Below, piece after piece: positions 41,725 to 48,580 of a DNA stretch of 48,580 bases. Position numbers and translations under genes: made by a program. The notes beneath the pieces were generated by a model that saw only the letters and a program-made list of their open reading frames with translations, was not told the DNA's origin and did no database searches. Within the stretch, counting starts at the first letter, position 1; each line of letters starts with the position of its first letter. The DNA comes from JAVBME01 sp031552765. GTDB taxonomy: Bacteria > Bacillota > Negativicutes > Acidaminococcales > JAISLQ01. The DNA is taken from the NCBI GenBank assembly GCA_031552765.1, contig JAVBME010000032.1:1-48580 (forward strand), given 5' to 3'.

Positions 41725-44700
41725 TTACATGAATTCGTCCAAAAACTTAGGGTGTGCGACTATCTTGTCTATTTCTTCCCGTGTCTTTTCATACACAAAA
41801 ATAAGCTGCTGTACTTCAGCACTGTCTTTTTTTATTTTTTCTCCTGTTTTAAGGCGTAAATTCAAGTCTTTTGTTACCTTAAACAATTTTTCCAGGCCCA
41901 GATTGGCTGACATACCTTTTACCGCATGTATTTTTTCACTGGCAATGACAAAACTTTCTTCTTTCAGCGCAGCCAAGAACTCTTCCAGCATATTTGTTTT
42001 TATAAAATCATTGAGCAGACGCCTATATAACTTTTTATTGCCGTTCAATATCTTAAGGCCGTTTTTGGCATCTATGAACAACAAATCGCCGGCTGCCTCT
42101 TTTTGTCGCACAACAGCATCTTTGCTTTCTGACGGCCTTGACAGATATTTATTCATTTCAGCAAATAGTTTTTTCTCGTCTATCGGCTTGCTCAAATGGC
42201 CGTTCATACCGAAATCAAAGGCCATTTCCACATCCTCACGGAAAGCGTTTGCCGTCATGGCTATTATCGGTATTTCTGCCGCGCAGGGAAGACCGCTGTT
42301 ACGCAAGGCCTTCGTAGTAGAATAGCCGTCCATTATCGGCATCTGGATATCCATCAATATAAGGTCGTAACCGCGCGGGTTTTCTTTAAAGAGATTAAGG
42401 GCGGCCAGGCCGTCTTTGGCCACAGTTATCTTTACGCCTGAAGGTTCAAGCAGGTTTTCTATTATCTCACAGTTTACCGGCATATCTTCTACAAGCATGA
42501 TGTGTTTTGCGCTAAAATCGTATTTTGCCTCTATATCAGCAGTCTTGCCCCGGCTTTCAATGCCTATGATCTCGTCTATAATACCGATAATAGACGAGGG
42601 AAATACAGGCTTGCTGATAAATTTATCCGCACCGTCGGTATATATCTCTTTTTCCTCTTCCGTCAGCTCCCCGCTCGACATAATAACTATGACAGTACCG
42701 GCGCTGGCCTCTTTTACTGCACGCGCAAAATCAAGGCCGCCGGTTTTATAATCTACAAAGACAATATCATAAGGCGCTTTCTGGAGTACAGACTGCTTTA
42801 TAAGTGAAACAGCGTCTTCTTTATTTGTTGCGCTTGTACAGGTTATGCCGCGAAGCGAAACTATACTGTCGATATATTCACAAACTTCGTAGCTGCTATC
42901 TACCGTCAATACCTGCAAAGAGTATTTGCTATAGGTTATTATATCGCCGACAAACCGGCTGTCGTCCGTCAAGGCCATTTTTACGGTAAAAGCAAAAGTA
43001 CTGCCCTGCCCGGGAGTGCTCTCTACCTTTATATCGCCGCCCATTATCTTTATTATTTGATATGATATGGCAAGACCAAGCCCTGTACCGCCATATTTTT
43101 TGCTGATACTGCTGTCGGCCTGTTCAAAAACCAAAAATAGTTTGTCGATAAGGTCTGCTTCGATACCTATCCCATTGTCTGAAACGACTACTTCTATAAC
43201 GGCAAAGTCATCCACATTTTGCCGCAAGGATACGTACATGTCGACTTTTCCTTCCTCAGGAGTGAATTTTACTGCATTGTAGAGTATATTCATCACTACC
43301 TGAGTAAGCCGCATGGAGTCGCCAAAAAGGAACCTCGGCACATTTTTTTCTGTTTTTACAAATAAACTCTGGCGCTTTTCCTCGGCTTTTATCGCTATCA
43401 CATTTATAATATCGGCCAAAGTTTTTTCCAAATCAAAGACTTCGTTGTTCAGCTCAAATTTTCCCGCTTCTATTTTGGAAATATCCAGTATATCGTTGAT
43501 CAGGTTTAAAAGATGTACTGAAGAGACATCTACTTTCTCTAGACAGTTGCGTACTTTATTTAGGTCCGTAGAGCGTTTGGCAATATTGGTCATACCGATG
43601 ATAGCACTGATCGGCGTTCTTATTTCATGGCTCATATTGGACAAAAATTCACTTTTCGCGCGGCTGGCCGCTTCAGCCTGCTCTTTTGCCTTCAATAGTT
43701 CTTTTTGCAGTTCATAGCGCTGGGTCACGTCCATAACCAAACTGACGATTTTTAAAACTTTCCCGCCAGGCGCAAAAATCTTTCTGCTGTAATTTATTAT
43801 ACAGCGGATATAGCCGCTGTCATATGCAAGCCGGAAAACACTCTCGAGCTTTGATCCTTTGATGTTTATATCCATAATAAAATCAAGCAATTCGGTATCT
43901 TCGGCATCCAAAATTAAATATCTTAATTTCTTTATAAAACTGGCTGTATCCATTTCTTTTTCATTGGGGTCTAGAGCAAAAAGGTACGCTACGTTTTCAT
44001 CATAGCTGACAGTATTCTTTTCCGCGTCCATTTCCCAAACGCCGGCGCTTGATGCTTTGAGCGCTATCTCCAGGCGCTCTTTTACCATTGTAAGTTGATT
44101 TTGAGCTTCTTTTATGTCCGATACGTTACGCAAAATTGCTCCTGCCCCTGCGGACTTCCCTTGTTCGTCTTTTATGGGGAACGCCTGCTGCTCCACTAGC
44201 AGCCTGCTGCCATTTTTACATATCAGCTCAAATTCATCATCGACAAATGTCTGCTCATCTATCACTTTGCGCAATGTTTTCTTTACTTTTTCTACTGTAC
44301 TTTTATCATGCACCAGCTCTATAGAAATACTGCTTCCCACCTCACCCGCCGTGTAGCCGCTCATTTTATAAGCGCCCGGGTTAGCATAAATAGGCTGTAG
44401 CTCATTGTTTACCGCAACAATGAAATTGTTCGAAAATTCTACTACCGAAGCCTGGATACGCGATTTTTCCTGTATAGCGTGCAACTGCGAAATATCCCTG
44501 ATAATTTCCCCTACGCCAACTATCCGGTTTTTCTCATCTTTAATAGGGAACGATTGATACTGGATTTTTTTCTTTTCGCCATTTTTTGTTACCAGCTCAG
44601 ATTCTCCCTGTAAAACAACACCCTCTTTCAATACACGGCGCCGGTCCTGCATTGCGGCCAGCAGCGTGCTCTCATCCATGGCCAATTCCAGGCCGACCCC

Positions 44701-45753
44701 CAGGTCTATTTCTTCCGACATATAGCCAAGCATTTTATAAGCGCCCGGATTGGCATAAATGCATTTGATGTCTTTGTCATAAGCGACGATCATATCGTTA
44801 GAAGACTCTAATATTGCAGACTGGCGCTGCAACTGCATTTGATATTCTTTTTCCCGGCTTATGTCATAAATCAAAGTACCATAGCCTATGGGGCGGCCCC
44901 GTCTGTCTTTTACTTCAAAGATAGACTGATAGCAATGCAATATACGCCCGGAAGGCTGCTTTATAGCAATCTCTTTCGGCCATACATGGCCCGCGCTTGC
45001 AGCCAGCAAGCTTTCGCCGTCAAACAGCGGCTCTTCTTCCCCATTGCAAAAAACGGTTTCGGCAAATTTTGTCCCATCTTCATAGCCGGACATTTCATAG
45101 GCTGCGGCATTGGCGTATACCACTTCGCCATCAAGGTTTTTTACTACCACGAAAGATTTATTAGTATCAAGGGTCGCCGCTTGGAAAAGCAGCTTGTCTT
45201 CCGCCATTTTTCTTTTTGTTATATTTATATATACCCTTAATATAACAGAATCGCTTTTATCGATTTTTATCTCCGACAAAGCGCTCTGGAACCAAAGTCC
45301 GGTAGACGGGCTAAAAAAAAGTTCTCCTTTTTCCCAAAAATCCGTCTCCATATCTATATCTTCCCCATAACGCACTTCAAGGTCATAGAGATATTTCACC
45401 ATATGCAGGTTATTATGCAGCACTATAGAACCATCGGCGGAAAGTACCTGTATCCCGCCTGCCATTTTATCTAAAAGATCATAAAATAACTCTCTCCTCT
45501 TTTTGCGCGAACTATAAAAATAGATAATATAAATCGTAGCGCACCAAAACACGCTCATCACAGCCGCTTCGAGATAAAAATGGGCGATTATATGCTGGTT
45601 GACGTCTTCTCTGGCCAGCGAAAATTCATTTATATACTCCAGATAAGCTATATAAGTGTTAAACAGGGAAAAGATAAGCAAAGATAAGACCGTTGTTGCA
45701 TAGAACAAAGGAACTACCGACATTTTATCTATATTGATTTTTTTTCTCACCAA
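41725..45753 (-). CDS. Hybrid sensor histidine kinase with five PAS domains, two receivers and HPt
   Basis: This 1342-residue membrane kinase has two N-terminal hydrophobic segments (about 12-38 and 66-84). Five PAS-like units follow at about residues 95-680; the third and fourth share IYANPGAYKM-GY and look tandemly duplicated. HisKA has SNMSHEIRTP (phosphorylated His) near 710. HATPase_c has NILYNAVKF, DNGIGIE and GGTGLGLAIS. The first receiver (about 940-1060) has VFVDYKTGG but only one acidic pocket residue, and may be degenerate. The second (about 1080-1200) is intact with MLVEDMPVN and MDIQMPIMDG. An HPt domain ends it (HAVKGMSANLG). The signal is unknown and no response regulator is adjacent. 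GAGGTG precedes the TTG/GTG start. Confidence 0.92.
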   Translation of the reverse strand: MVRKKINIDKMSVVPLFYATTVLSLLIFSLFNTYIAYLEYINEFSLAREDVNQHIIAHFYLEAAVMSVFWCATIYIIYFYSSRKKRRELFYDLLDKMAGGIQVLSADGSIVLHNNLHMVKYLYDLEVRYGEDIDMETDFWEKGELFFSPSTGLWFQSALSEIKIDKSDSVILRVYINITKRKMAEDKLLFQAATLDTNKSFVVVKNLDGEVVYANAAAYEMSGYEDGTKFAETVFCNGEEEPLFDGESLLAASAGHVWPKEIAIKQPSGRILHCYQSIFEVKDRRGRPIGYGTLIYDISREKEYQMQLQRQSAILESSNDMIVAYDKDIKCIYANPGAYKMLGYMSEEIDLGVGLELAMDESTLLAAMQDRRRVLKEGVVLQGESELVTKNGEKKKIQYQSFPIKDEKNRIVGVGEIIRDISQLHAIQEKSRIQASVVEFSNNFIVAVNNELQPIYANPGAYKMSGYTAGEVGSSISIELVHDKSTVEKVKKTLRKVIDEQTFVDDEFELICKNGSRLLVEQQAFPIKDEQGKSAGAGAILRNVSDIKEAQNQLTMVKERLEIALKASSAGVWEMDAEKNTVSYDENVAYLFALDPNEKEMDTASFIKKLRYLILDAEDTELLDFIMDINIKGSKLESVFRLAYDSGYIRCIINYSRKIFAPGGKVLKIVSLVMDVTQRYELQKELLKAKEQAEAASRAKSEFLSNMSHEIRTPISAIIGMTNIAKRSTDLNKVRNCLEKVDVSSVHLLNLINDILDISKIEAGKFELNNEVFDLEKTLADIINVIAIKAEEKRQSLFVKTEKNVPRFLFGDSMRLTQVVMNILYNAVKFTPEEGKVDMYVSLRQNVDDFAVIEVVVSDNGIGIEADLIDKLFLVFEQADSSISKKYGGTGLGLAISYQIIKIMGGDIKVESTPGQGSTFAFTVKMALTDDSRFVGDIITYSKYSLQVLTVDSSYEVCEYIDSIVSLRGITCTSATNKEDAVSLIKQSVLQKAPYDIVFVDYKTGGLDFARAVKEASAGTVIVIMSSGELTEEEKEIYTDGADKFISKPVFPSSIIGIIDEIIGIESRGKTADIEAKYDFSAKHIMLVEDMPVNCEIIENLLEPSGVKITVAKDGLAALNLFKENPRGYDLILMDIQMPIMDGYSTTKALRNSGLPCAAEIPIIAMTANAFREDVEMAFDFGMNGHLSKPIDEKKLFAEMNKYLSRPSESKDAVVRQKEAAGDLLFIDAKNGLKILNGNKKLYRRLLNDFIKTNMLEEFLAALKEESFVIASEKIHAVKGMSANLGLEKLFKVTKDLNLRLKTGEKIKKDSAEVQQLIFVYEKTREEIDKIVAHPKFLDEFM

Positions 45754-45776
45754 ATATTCACCTCAATCCAAGAAAA

Positions 45777-45840
45777 GCAGACGTCGGGCGTGTCCAAAAA
45801 GGTTTTTTCAAACCTGGCCAGCGCTAAATCCCGTGTCTGC
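45777..45840 (-). other. Imperfect hairpin in the kinase leader
   Basis: GCAGAC (45840-45835 on the minus strand) pairs with GTCTGC (45782-45777). Inner pairs include GGG/CCC and AGGTTT/AAACCT followed by TTTTT. It lies just before the kinase start and could act as an attenuator. The rest of 45841-45944 shows only AT-rich sequence. Confidence 0.45.
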
Positions 45841-45944
45841 CAATTACGACATAAATATTAAACTATATTAGTATACAGTCTTTGTAACCAATTTTAACAG
45901 ATTTTTGTCGGATACGCAAAATCTTATCTTTATTTACTTAACAA

Positions 45945-45973
45945 TTGACAAAAACTACCCAATAGGTTAGAAT
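45945..45973 (+). promoter_or_regulatory. Promoter of tRNA-Pro
   Basis: TTGACA (45945-45950) and TAGAAT (45968-45973) with a 17-base spacer, about 14 bases upstream of the mature tRNA. Confidence 0.85.
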
Positions 45974-45986
45974 AGTGATTGTTATT

Positions 45987-46063
45987 CGGGGCGTGGCGCA
46001 GTTTGGTAGCGCGCTTGGTTCGGGACTAAGAGGCCGCAGGTTCAAGTCCTGTCGCCCCGACCA
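45987..46063 (+). tRNA. tRNA-Pro (anticodon CGG)
   Basis: The acceptor stem CGGGGCG/CGCCCCG, the D stem GCGC/GCGC, the anticodon stem CTTGG/CTAAG with loop TTCGGGA (anticodon CGG), and the T stem GCAGG/CCTGT with loop TTCAAGT form a complete cloverleaf. ACCA is encoded at the end. It decodes CCG. The gene stands alone and is followed by phage genes. Confidence 0.95.
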
Positions 46064-46073
46064 CTAAACAAAT

Positions 46074-46099
46074 AAGAGCCGCTATATAGCGGCTCTTTT
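46074..46099 (+). terminator. Terminator after tRNA-Pro
   Basis: AAGAGCCGCT (46074-46083) pairs with AGCGGCTCTT (46088-46097), followed by TT. Confidence 0.85.
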
Positions 46100-46129
46100 C
46101 CATTAAACCAAAGATGTCGGGCAACCATA

Positions 46130-46142
46130 AGGCCGCAGGTTC
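46130..46142 (+). repeat. 13-base direct repeat of the tRNA T-arm
   Basis: AGGCCGCAGGTTC is identical to 46031-46043 in the tRNA. Three short GGGCAAC-like copies flank it (about 46119-46160). It may be an attachment-site remnant. Otherwise 46100-46359 shows no gene. Confidence 0.4.
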
Positions 46143-46359
46143 GGGCAACGTTTGGGCAACTAAATAATATAACTACCTATGAAAAGCAGGAAGTTTTTCT
46201 TTCTGTTTTATCTGCTACACTGCCTCCGCCCTTTACTTTTTTGTCATTTATCCCATATTACTTGACCAGCAACCAACTGTTAGTAGTCAAGTAAAAGTGT
46301 TTATTTTTGTATTTTTGTCAAGTATTTTGTGCCGCCCCCAGTTGTTGCATTTTTTGCAA

Positions 46360-46731
46360 CTACTTACCCAACCCCCAAGCCGCAAGCCCCCCAGCCACCA
46401 TCCAGGCCACATTCCTCTGTTGCCTAACCACCCGGACTTTTCGCTTCATTTCTTTTTCGTATTGCGCTAAGGATATATTGGCCCTCTCCAATGAGCTTTT
46501 GGCTGCCGCCAAGTCTTGCCTGGCCTTCGCTATTTCGCTCATGTACAGCTCTAATTCCGTCTGCAACGCCGCCAAGTCTTTCATCAGCTCGCTGTTGCAA
46601 CTCTCCAGCTTTTGAAATATCGTCTCTAACCGCGTCAGCTCCGCTTCGGTCACTTCGTAGGACTGGGCCGAGCAAGGCCCAGCCCACAGCAAGCAGCATA
46701 ATACCAGCAATAACAATATACTTCGTTTCAA
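46360..46731 (-). CDS. Phage protein with signal peptide, coiled coil and C-terminal membrane segment (spanin-like)
   Basis: This 123-residue protein has an N-terminal signal (KRSILLLLVLCCLLWAGPCSAQ), a long charged helical region with heptad spacing (about 30-100), and a final hydrophobic segment (VAWMVAGGLAAWG). An N-terminal export signal combined with a C-terminal membrane anchor is the layout of unimolecular spanins, such as T1 gp11, that join inner and outer membranes in lysis. However, the lipobox is not canonical: the likely cleavage is after CSA, so outer-membrane lipidation is doubtful. I placed the start at the TTG at 46731 (AGGAGG eight bases upstream); a GTG at 46737 is too close. 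It overlaps the next entry in another frame. Confidence 0.6.
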   Translation of the reverse strand: MKRSILLLLVLCCLLWAGPCSAQSYEVTEAELTRLETIFQKLESCNSELMKDLAALQTELELYMSEIAKARQDLAAAKSSLERANISLAQYEKEMKRKVRVVRQQRNVAWMVAGGLAAWGLGK

Positions 46732-46753
46732 TTTCACGCCCTCCTATCTGCAT
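46424..46753 (-). CDS. Overlapping phage membrane protein, i-spanin-like topology
   Basis: This 109-residue protein has one N-terminal membrane segment (YIVIAGIMLLAVGWALLGPVL) and a charged helical remainder. The start at 46753 has GAGGTG about six bases upstream. It shares most of its length, in another frame, with the signal-peptide protein that starts 22 bases downstream. Inner-membrane anchor plus helical body is the i-spanin (Rz) layout, and nested partners are typical of Rz/Rz1. Its Arg/Gly-rich composition also fits a non-coding shadow of the other gene, so it is less certain. Confidence 0.45.
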   Translation of the reverse strand: MQIGGREIETKYIVIAGIMLLAVGWALLGPVLRSDRSGADAVRDDISKAGELQQRADERLGGVADGIRAVHERNSEGQARLGGSQKLIGEGQYILSAIRKRNEAKSPGG

Positions 46754-46757
46754 AGAA

Positions 46758-47072
46758 TCACCTCATAAAAAGCACAATATACTTTATAACCAGCAACGCC
46801 GCACTTACGACACTGCCTATACCTGCCATCACAAGCGCCGGCAGCGCAATAAGAAGGGTTCCAAAATTACCCGCCCCTCCTGACGCGCCTCCTTCCACAT
46901 AGAAAAACACGCCAACACCGACAAGAGAAATGCCACCAAAAACCGCCATGAAAACATTGTAGGTCACGCCTTTTACCACGGCAACGGTTATAACATCAAC
47001 CAGCACCAGCAAGTAAAGCAGCCCTGTCAGTGCAGCGCAGATGGCCGCACAACGTAAAAACAATTTAAACAC
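46758..47072 (-). CDS. Phage-region membrane protein, unknown function
   Basis: This 104-residue protein has three strongly hydrophobic segments (about 5-33, 38-60, 70-98) and a glycine-rich connector (GGASGGAGNFG). It starts at a GTG behind AAAGGGGG and ends just before the spanin-like pair. I do not recognise a family. In a lysis module it could be a second holin or antiholin, or simply an exclusion-type membrane protein. Confidence 0.55.
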   Translation of the reverse strand: MFKLFLRCAAICAALTGLLYLLVLVDVITVAVVKGVTYNVFMAVFGGISLVGVGVFFYVEGGASGGAGNFGTLLIALPALVMAGIGSVVSAALLVIKYIVLFMR

Positions 47073-47100
47073 GCTTAACCATCCCCCTTTCAGCTATAAA

Positions 47101-47124
47101 AGGCGGCCCCATCAGGAACCGCCT
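47101..47124 (-). terminator. Weak terminator-like hairpin after the secreted protein gene
   Basis: AGGCGG (47101-47106) pairs with CCGCCT (47119-47124) and a short TTTT follows on the minus strand. Confidence 0.4.
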
Positions 47125-47137
47125 GCCGCAACCTTTT

Positions 47138-47467
47138 TTAATTAGTCGGATACACAAAATCAATACTTGCGTTGTACTTTATTTTATAAACCTTCGTCAC
47201 TTTACCGTTCTGCAACACATACACCTTGTTACTATTATTGTCTACCCACGTTTCAATAGTACCGAGTTTTATATCCTGCCTATTGTAACAGGTGGGATTT
47301 TTTATTTCCCATACCGGCATGACTTCCTGGCCCGTACCCAGCACCTCGAAATGCTTACCTGCGATGATCTGGCTTGTGTCCGGCAACAGCCTCTCGCCTG
47401 CGCTGGCAACACCTGCTACACAAATCGCCATTACTACCACTAAAACCAATACCATAAACTTTTTCAT
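47138..47467 (-). CDS. Small secreted protein in the prophage lysis region
   Basis: This 109-residue protein has a clear signal peptide (KKFMVLVLVVVMAICVAGVASA) and a mature beta-rich domain of about 86 residues with one cysteine (PTCYN). I do not recognise the family. AAGGAAGTG lies eight bases before the ATG. The gap of 134 bases to the endolysin and the following weak terminator suggest a separate unit, as in a prophage moron gene. Its export and location make an envelope or superinfection role conceivable, but there is no direct evidence. Confidence 0.6.
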   Translation of the reverse strand: MKKFMVLVLVVVMAICVAGVASAGERLLPDTSQIIAGKHFEVLGTGQEVMPVWEIKNPTCYNRQDIKLGTIETWVDNNSNKVYVLQNGKVTKVYKIKYNASIDFVYPTN

Positions 47468-47601
47468 AATTTACACTTCCTTTTCTTATTAAAATATTTT
47501 GCAATTTCCTTTAATAGACCACTTATTGTTAAAGTTTGCCTTAATACACTCCGATGAAAGCCCTCACCTCCCCATATTTTTATTTGCGCTGTATTAAAAC
47601 A

Positions 47602-47970
47602 TCAGCACCACTCCGCCCAGTAGCCGCGTACGTCCACATGGACAAACCCCTGCTCCGGGTATTCCTGCAGGCCGCCCTCGATACCCTGGCGTATCATGGC
47701 GGCTTTAATTATTGCCTTTAAGCTGTAGACGTCCATATTGTCGCTATGGACATCGGCCGCCATGCCGCGCATGTGATAGCTTTGCGAGGCCCCGCCGCAC
47801 TCGGCATTATGCGTCGGGCAGCGGTAGCCGCTGGTCACATGGATAGGACTGCCGGCGTCTTCTCTGGCCGCATCCAGTACACCCAATAATTTAGGGCTTA
47901 TCAAGTCCGCGCCGCCATTGCAACACCCGCTGCCCTTACAAGTAAGCTCTTCAATTTTGAAATACTTCAT
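47602..47970 (-). CDS. M15-family peptidoglycan peptidase, probable endolysin
   Basis: This 122-residue Peptidase_M15_3 protein has the zinc-binding motifs SYHMRGMAADVH and FVHVDVRGYW and the conserved VTSGYRCPTHN. These enzymes cut peptide crosslinks in the cell wall. The four N-terminal cysteines near residues 11-17 are unusual for such a small enzyme. There is no signal peptide, as expected for a holin-released endolysin. The ATG overlaps the holin stop as ATGA. Confidence 0.9.
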   Translation of the reverse strand: MKYFKIEELTCKGSGCCNGGADLISPKLLGVLDAAREDAGSPIHVTSGYRCPTHNAECGGASQSYHMRGMAADVHSDNMDVYSLKAIIKAAMIRQGIEGGLQEYPEQGFVHVDVRGYWAEWC

Positions 47971-48413
47971 TTCCTAAACCCCCCTTTCGGTTCACAGTTT
48001 GTTTTTTCCACCCGAAGCTGTTCCAGCCGCCCCCGTAAAAATGCCGGGATGTGTTCACCCCAGCCTATGCGGTCGGCATTCTCCACAATACTTAACGCCT
48101 CGTTTAGAGCGTAAGCGCAGATCGTCATAGTGCGCAAAAAATGCCCCATCTGGATAGCGTGGTCGACCAGAACGGCAAAAGCCACGATGACGAAAATCAC
48201 CATTTTTTTGATAATCCCCTTGAACCCCACCTGCGAGCTTAGGCAGCCAGTCTTAAACCCCGCATACATACCGCTCATATAGTCCAGTATCACCAGGACA
48301 AGCAAGGCCATCACCGGCATATCCAGCCCACCCAGAGCCAGATTTAAAAAAGCGCCGACACCGGCGCCGATGGCTAGATTCTGCAATTCCATTTTTGAGT
48401 AGTACATTGTTAT
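47967..48413 (-). CDS. Phage holin (phage_holin_4/TcdE-like)
   Basis: This 148-residue membrane protein has hydrophobic segments at about residues 15-50 and 70-100. The middle LDYMSGMYAGFKTG is the holin family signature (DY-G). Holins form the lesion that releases endolysin. The ATG at 48413 has GGAAGGG upstream. An open frame continues upstream to 48539, but that stretch overlaps another phage gene and has no export features. It is followed directly by the endolysin gene. Confidence 0.9.
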   Translation of the reverse strand: MTMYYSKMELQNLAIGAGVGAFLNLALGGLDMPVMALLVLVILDYMSGMYAGFKTGCLSSQVGFKGIIKKMVIFVIVAFAVLVDHAIQMGHFLRTMTICAYALNEALSIVENADRIGWGEHIPAFLRGRLEQLRVEKTNCEPKGGFRK

Positions 48414-48433
48414 CATCTTCCCTTCCACGTCAA

Positions 48434-48580
48434 TTACGACCACACCAGCGGCGGCAGCTCGGCCAGCAACCCAGCCACCGTCGGCACTGGGCGCTTCTCT
48501 GCCAGCACATCGGCTAGTATGGCATTGCACTTTTCCCAAACCCGGTCACGCCAGGCATTGCAGGCCTGCGCCTCTGCTCT
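48434..48580 (-). CDS. Partial phage protein, C-terminal end of a tail-region protein
   Basis: The last 48 residues of a minus-strand gene enter from the right edge and stop at 48434-48436. The segment is CNAWRDRVWEKCNAILADV followed by RPVPTVAGLLAELPPLVW. This resembles the end of tail-fibre or baseplate-associated phage proteins that precede holins. The rest is outside the window, so the assignment is tentative. Confidence 0.5.
   Translation of the reverse strand, partial: RAEAQACNAWRDRVWEKCNAILADVLAEKRPVPTVAGLLAELPPLVWS

Larger units (their letters stand above)
46064..48580. mobile_element. Lysis end of a prophage beside tRNA-Pro (runs off the window)
   Basis: From the tRNA to the right edge all recognisable genes are on the minus strand and are phage-type: a partial tail-region protein, holin, M15 endolysin, a secreted protein, a membrane protein, and an overlapping pair with spanin-like topology. 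A 13-base copy of the tRNA T-arm at 46130-46142 could mark an attachment site. No integrase is visible; it would lie outside the window. Confidence 0.75.

Noticed and set aside
46115..46168. 17-codon open frame just after tRNA-Pro
   Set aside because: No ribosome site and it consists mostly of the short repeats.
46307..46615. Plus-strand open frame opposite the spanin-like genes
   Set aside because: It is antisense to frames with better starts and membrane topology, and has no ribosome site.
1..48580. CRISPR array or insertion sequence
   Set aside because: No regularly spaced repeats and no transposase-like reading frame were seen.

Overview
The window is a 48.6 kb chromosomal segment from a Firmicutes-lineage bacterium, most plausibly a diderm Negativicute. 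This is inferred from content and gene order, with no sequence search. The Firmicute signs are the aspS-6S RNA-tcdA order, SpoIID, DUF2905, PpsR/CcpN-type regulators and strong AGGAGG ribosome sites. A LapA-domain protein and spanin-like genes in the phage lysis module are compatible with an outer membrane. The species is not resolved.

Layout. (1) 1-4063, + strand: a BusR-like GntR/RCK_C regulator followed by an osmoprotectant-type ABC transporter (ATPase with CBS pair, fused permease and substrate-binding protein) and a small membrane protein. (2) 4081-10460: alaS, nhaA, an IscR-like Rrf2 regulator with a rich promoter, a cupin, and a small accessory pair (LRR-NTF2-like protein and a 98-residue unknown). 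(3) 10591-16118, - strand: hisS, aspS, 6S RNA, tcdA, a 181-bp imperfect palindrome, and rarA. (4) 16239-25410: an NSS-family transporter (+), then a - strand run lapA-recJ-rel-dtd-MBL hydrolase-AI-2E protein-fur. (5) 25497-36173: a MaoC hydratase (+), then a long - strand run yebC-ruvC-ruvA-ruvB-queH-DUF2905-spoIID-queA-tgt-yajC-fthC-secD-secF. (6) 36174-41588: a GGDEF-domain remnant that keeps a promoter and a terminator, then a PEP-synthesis module (ppsA, CcpN-like regulator, ppsR), then an NlpC/P60 hydrolase. (7) 41725-45753: a 1342-residue hybrid sensor kinase. (8) 45945-48580: tRNA-Pro(CGG) followed by the lysis end of a prophage that runs off the right edge: holin, M15 endolysin, small membrane and secreted proteins, and two overlapping spanin-like genes.

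Themes. Several genes form recognisable functional groups: c-di-AMP-type osmoregulation (busR plus transporter), tRNA queuosine synthesis (queA, tgt, queH), Holliday junction processing (ruvABC, with recJ and rarA elsewhere in the window), protein export (yajC, secDF), and gluconeogenic PEP control (ppsA, CcpN-like, ppsR).

The least ordinary features are: repeated ATTGTACT elements before busR and the transporter; an inverted repeat and a Fur-like box on the Rrf2 promoter; the tcdA-rarA palindrome; ppsR, which has no ATG/GTG/TTG start that would include its conserved N-terminus; the transcribed-looking GGDEF remnant; and the nested spanin-like gene pair beside tRNA-Pro.
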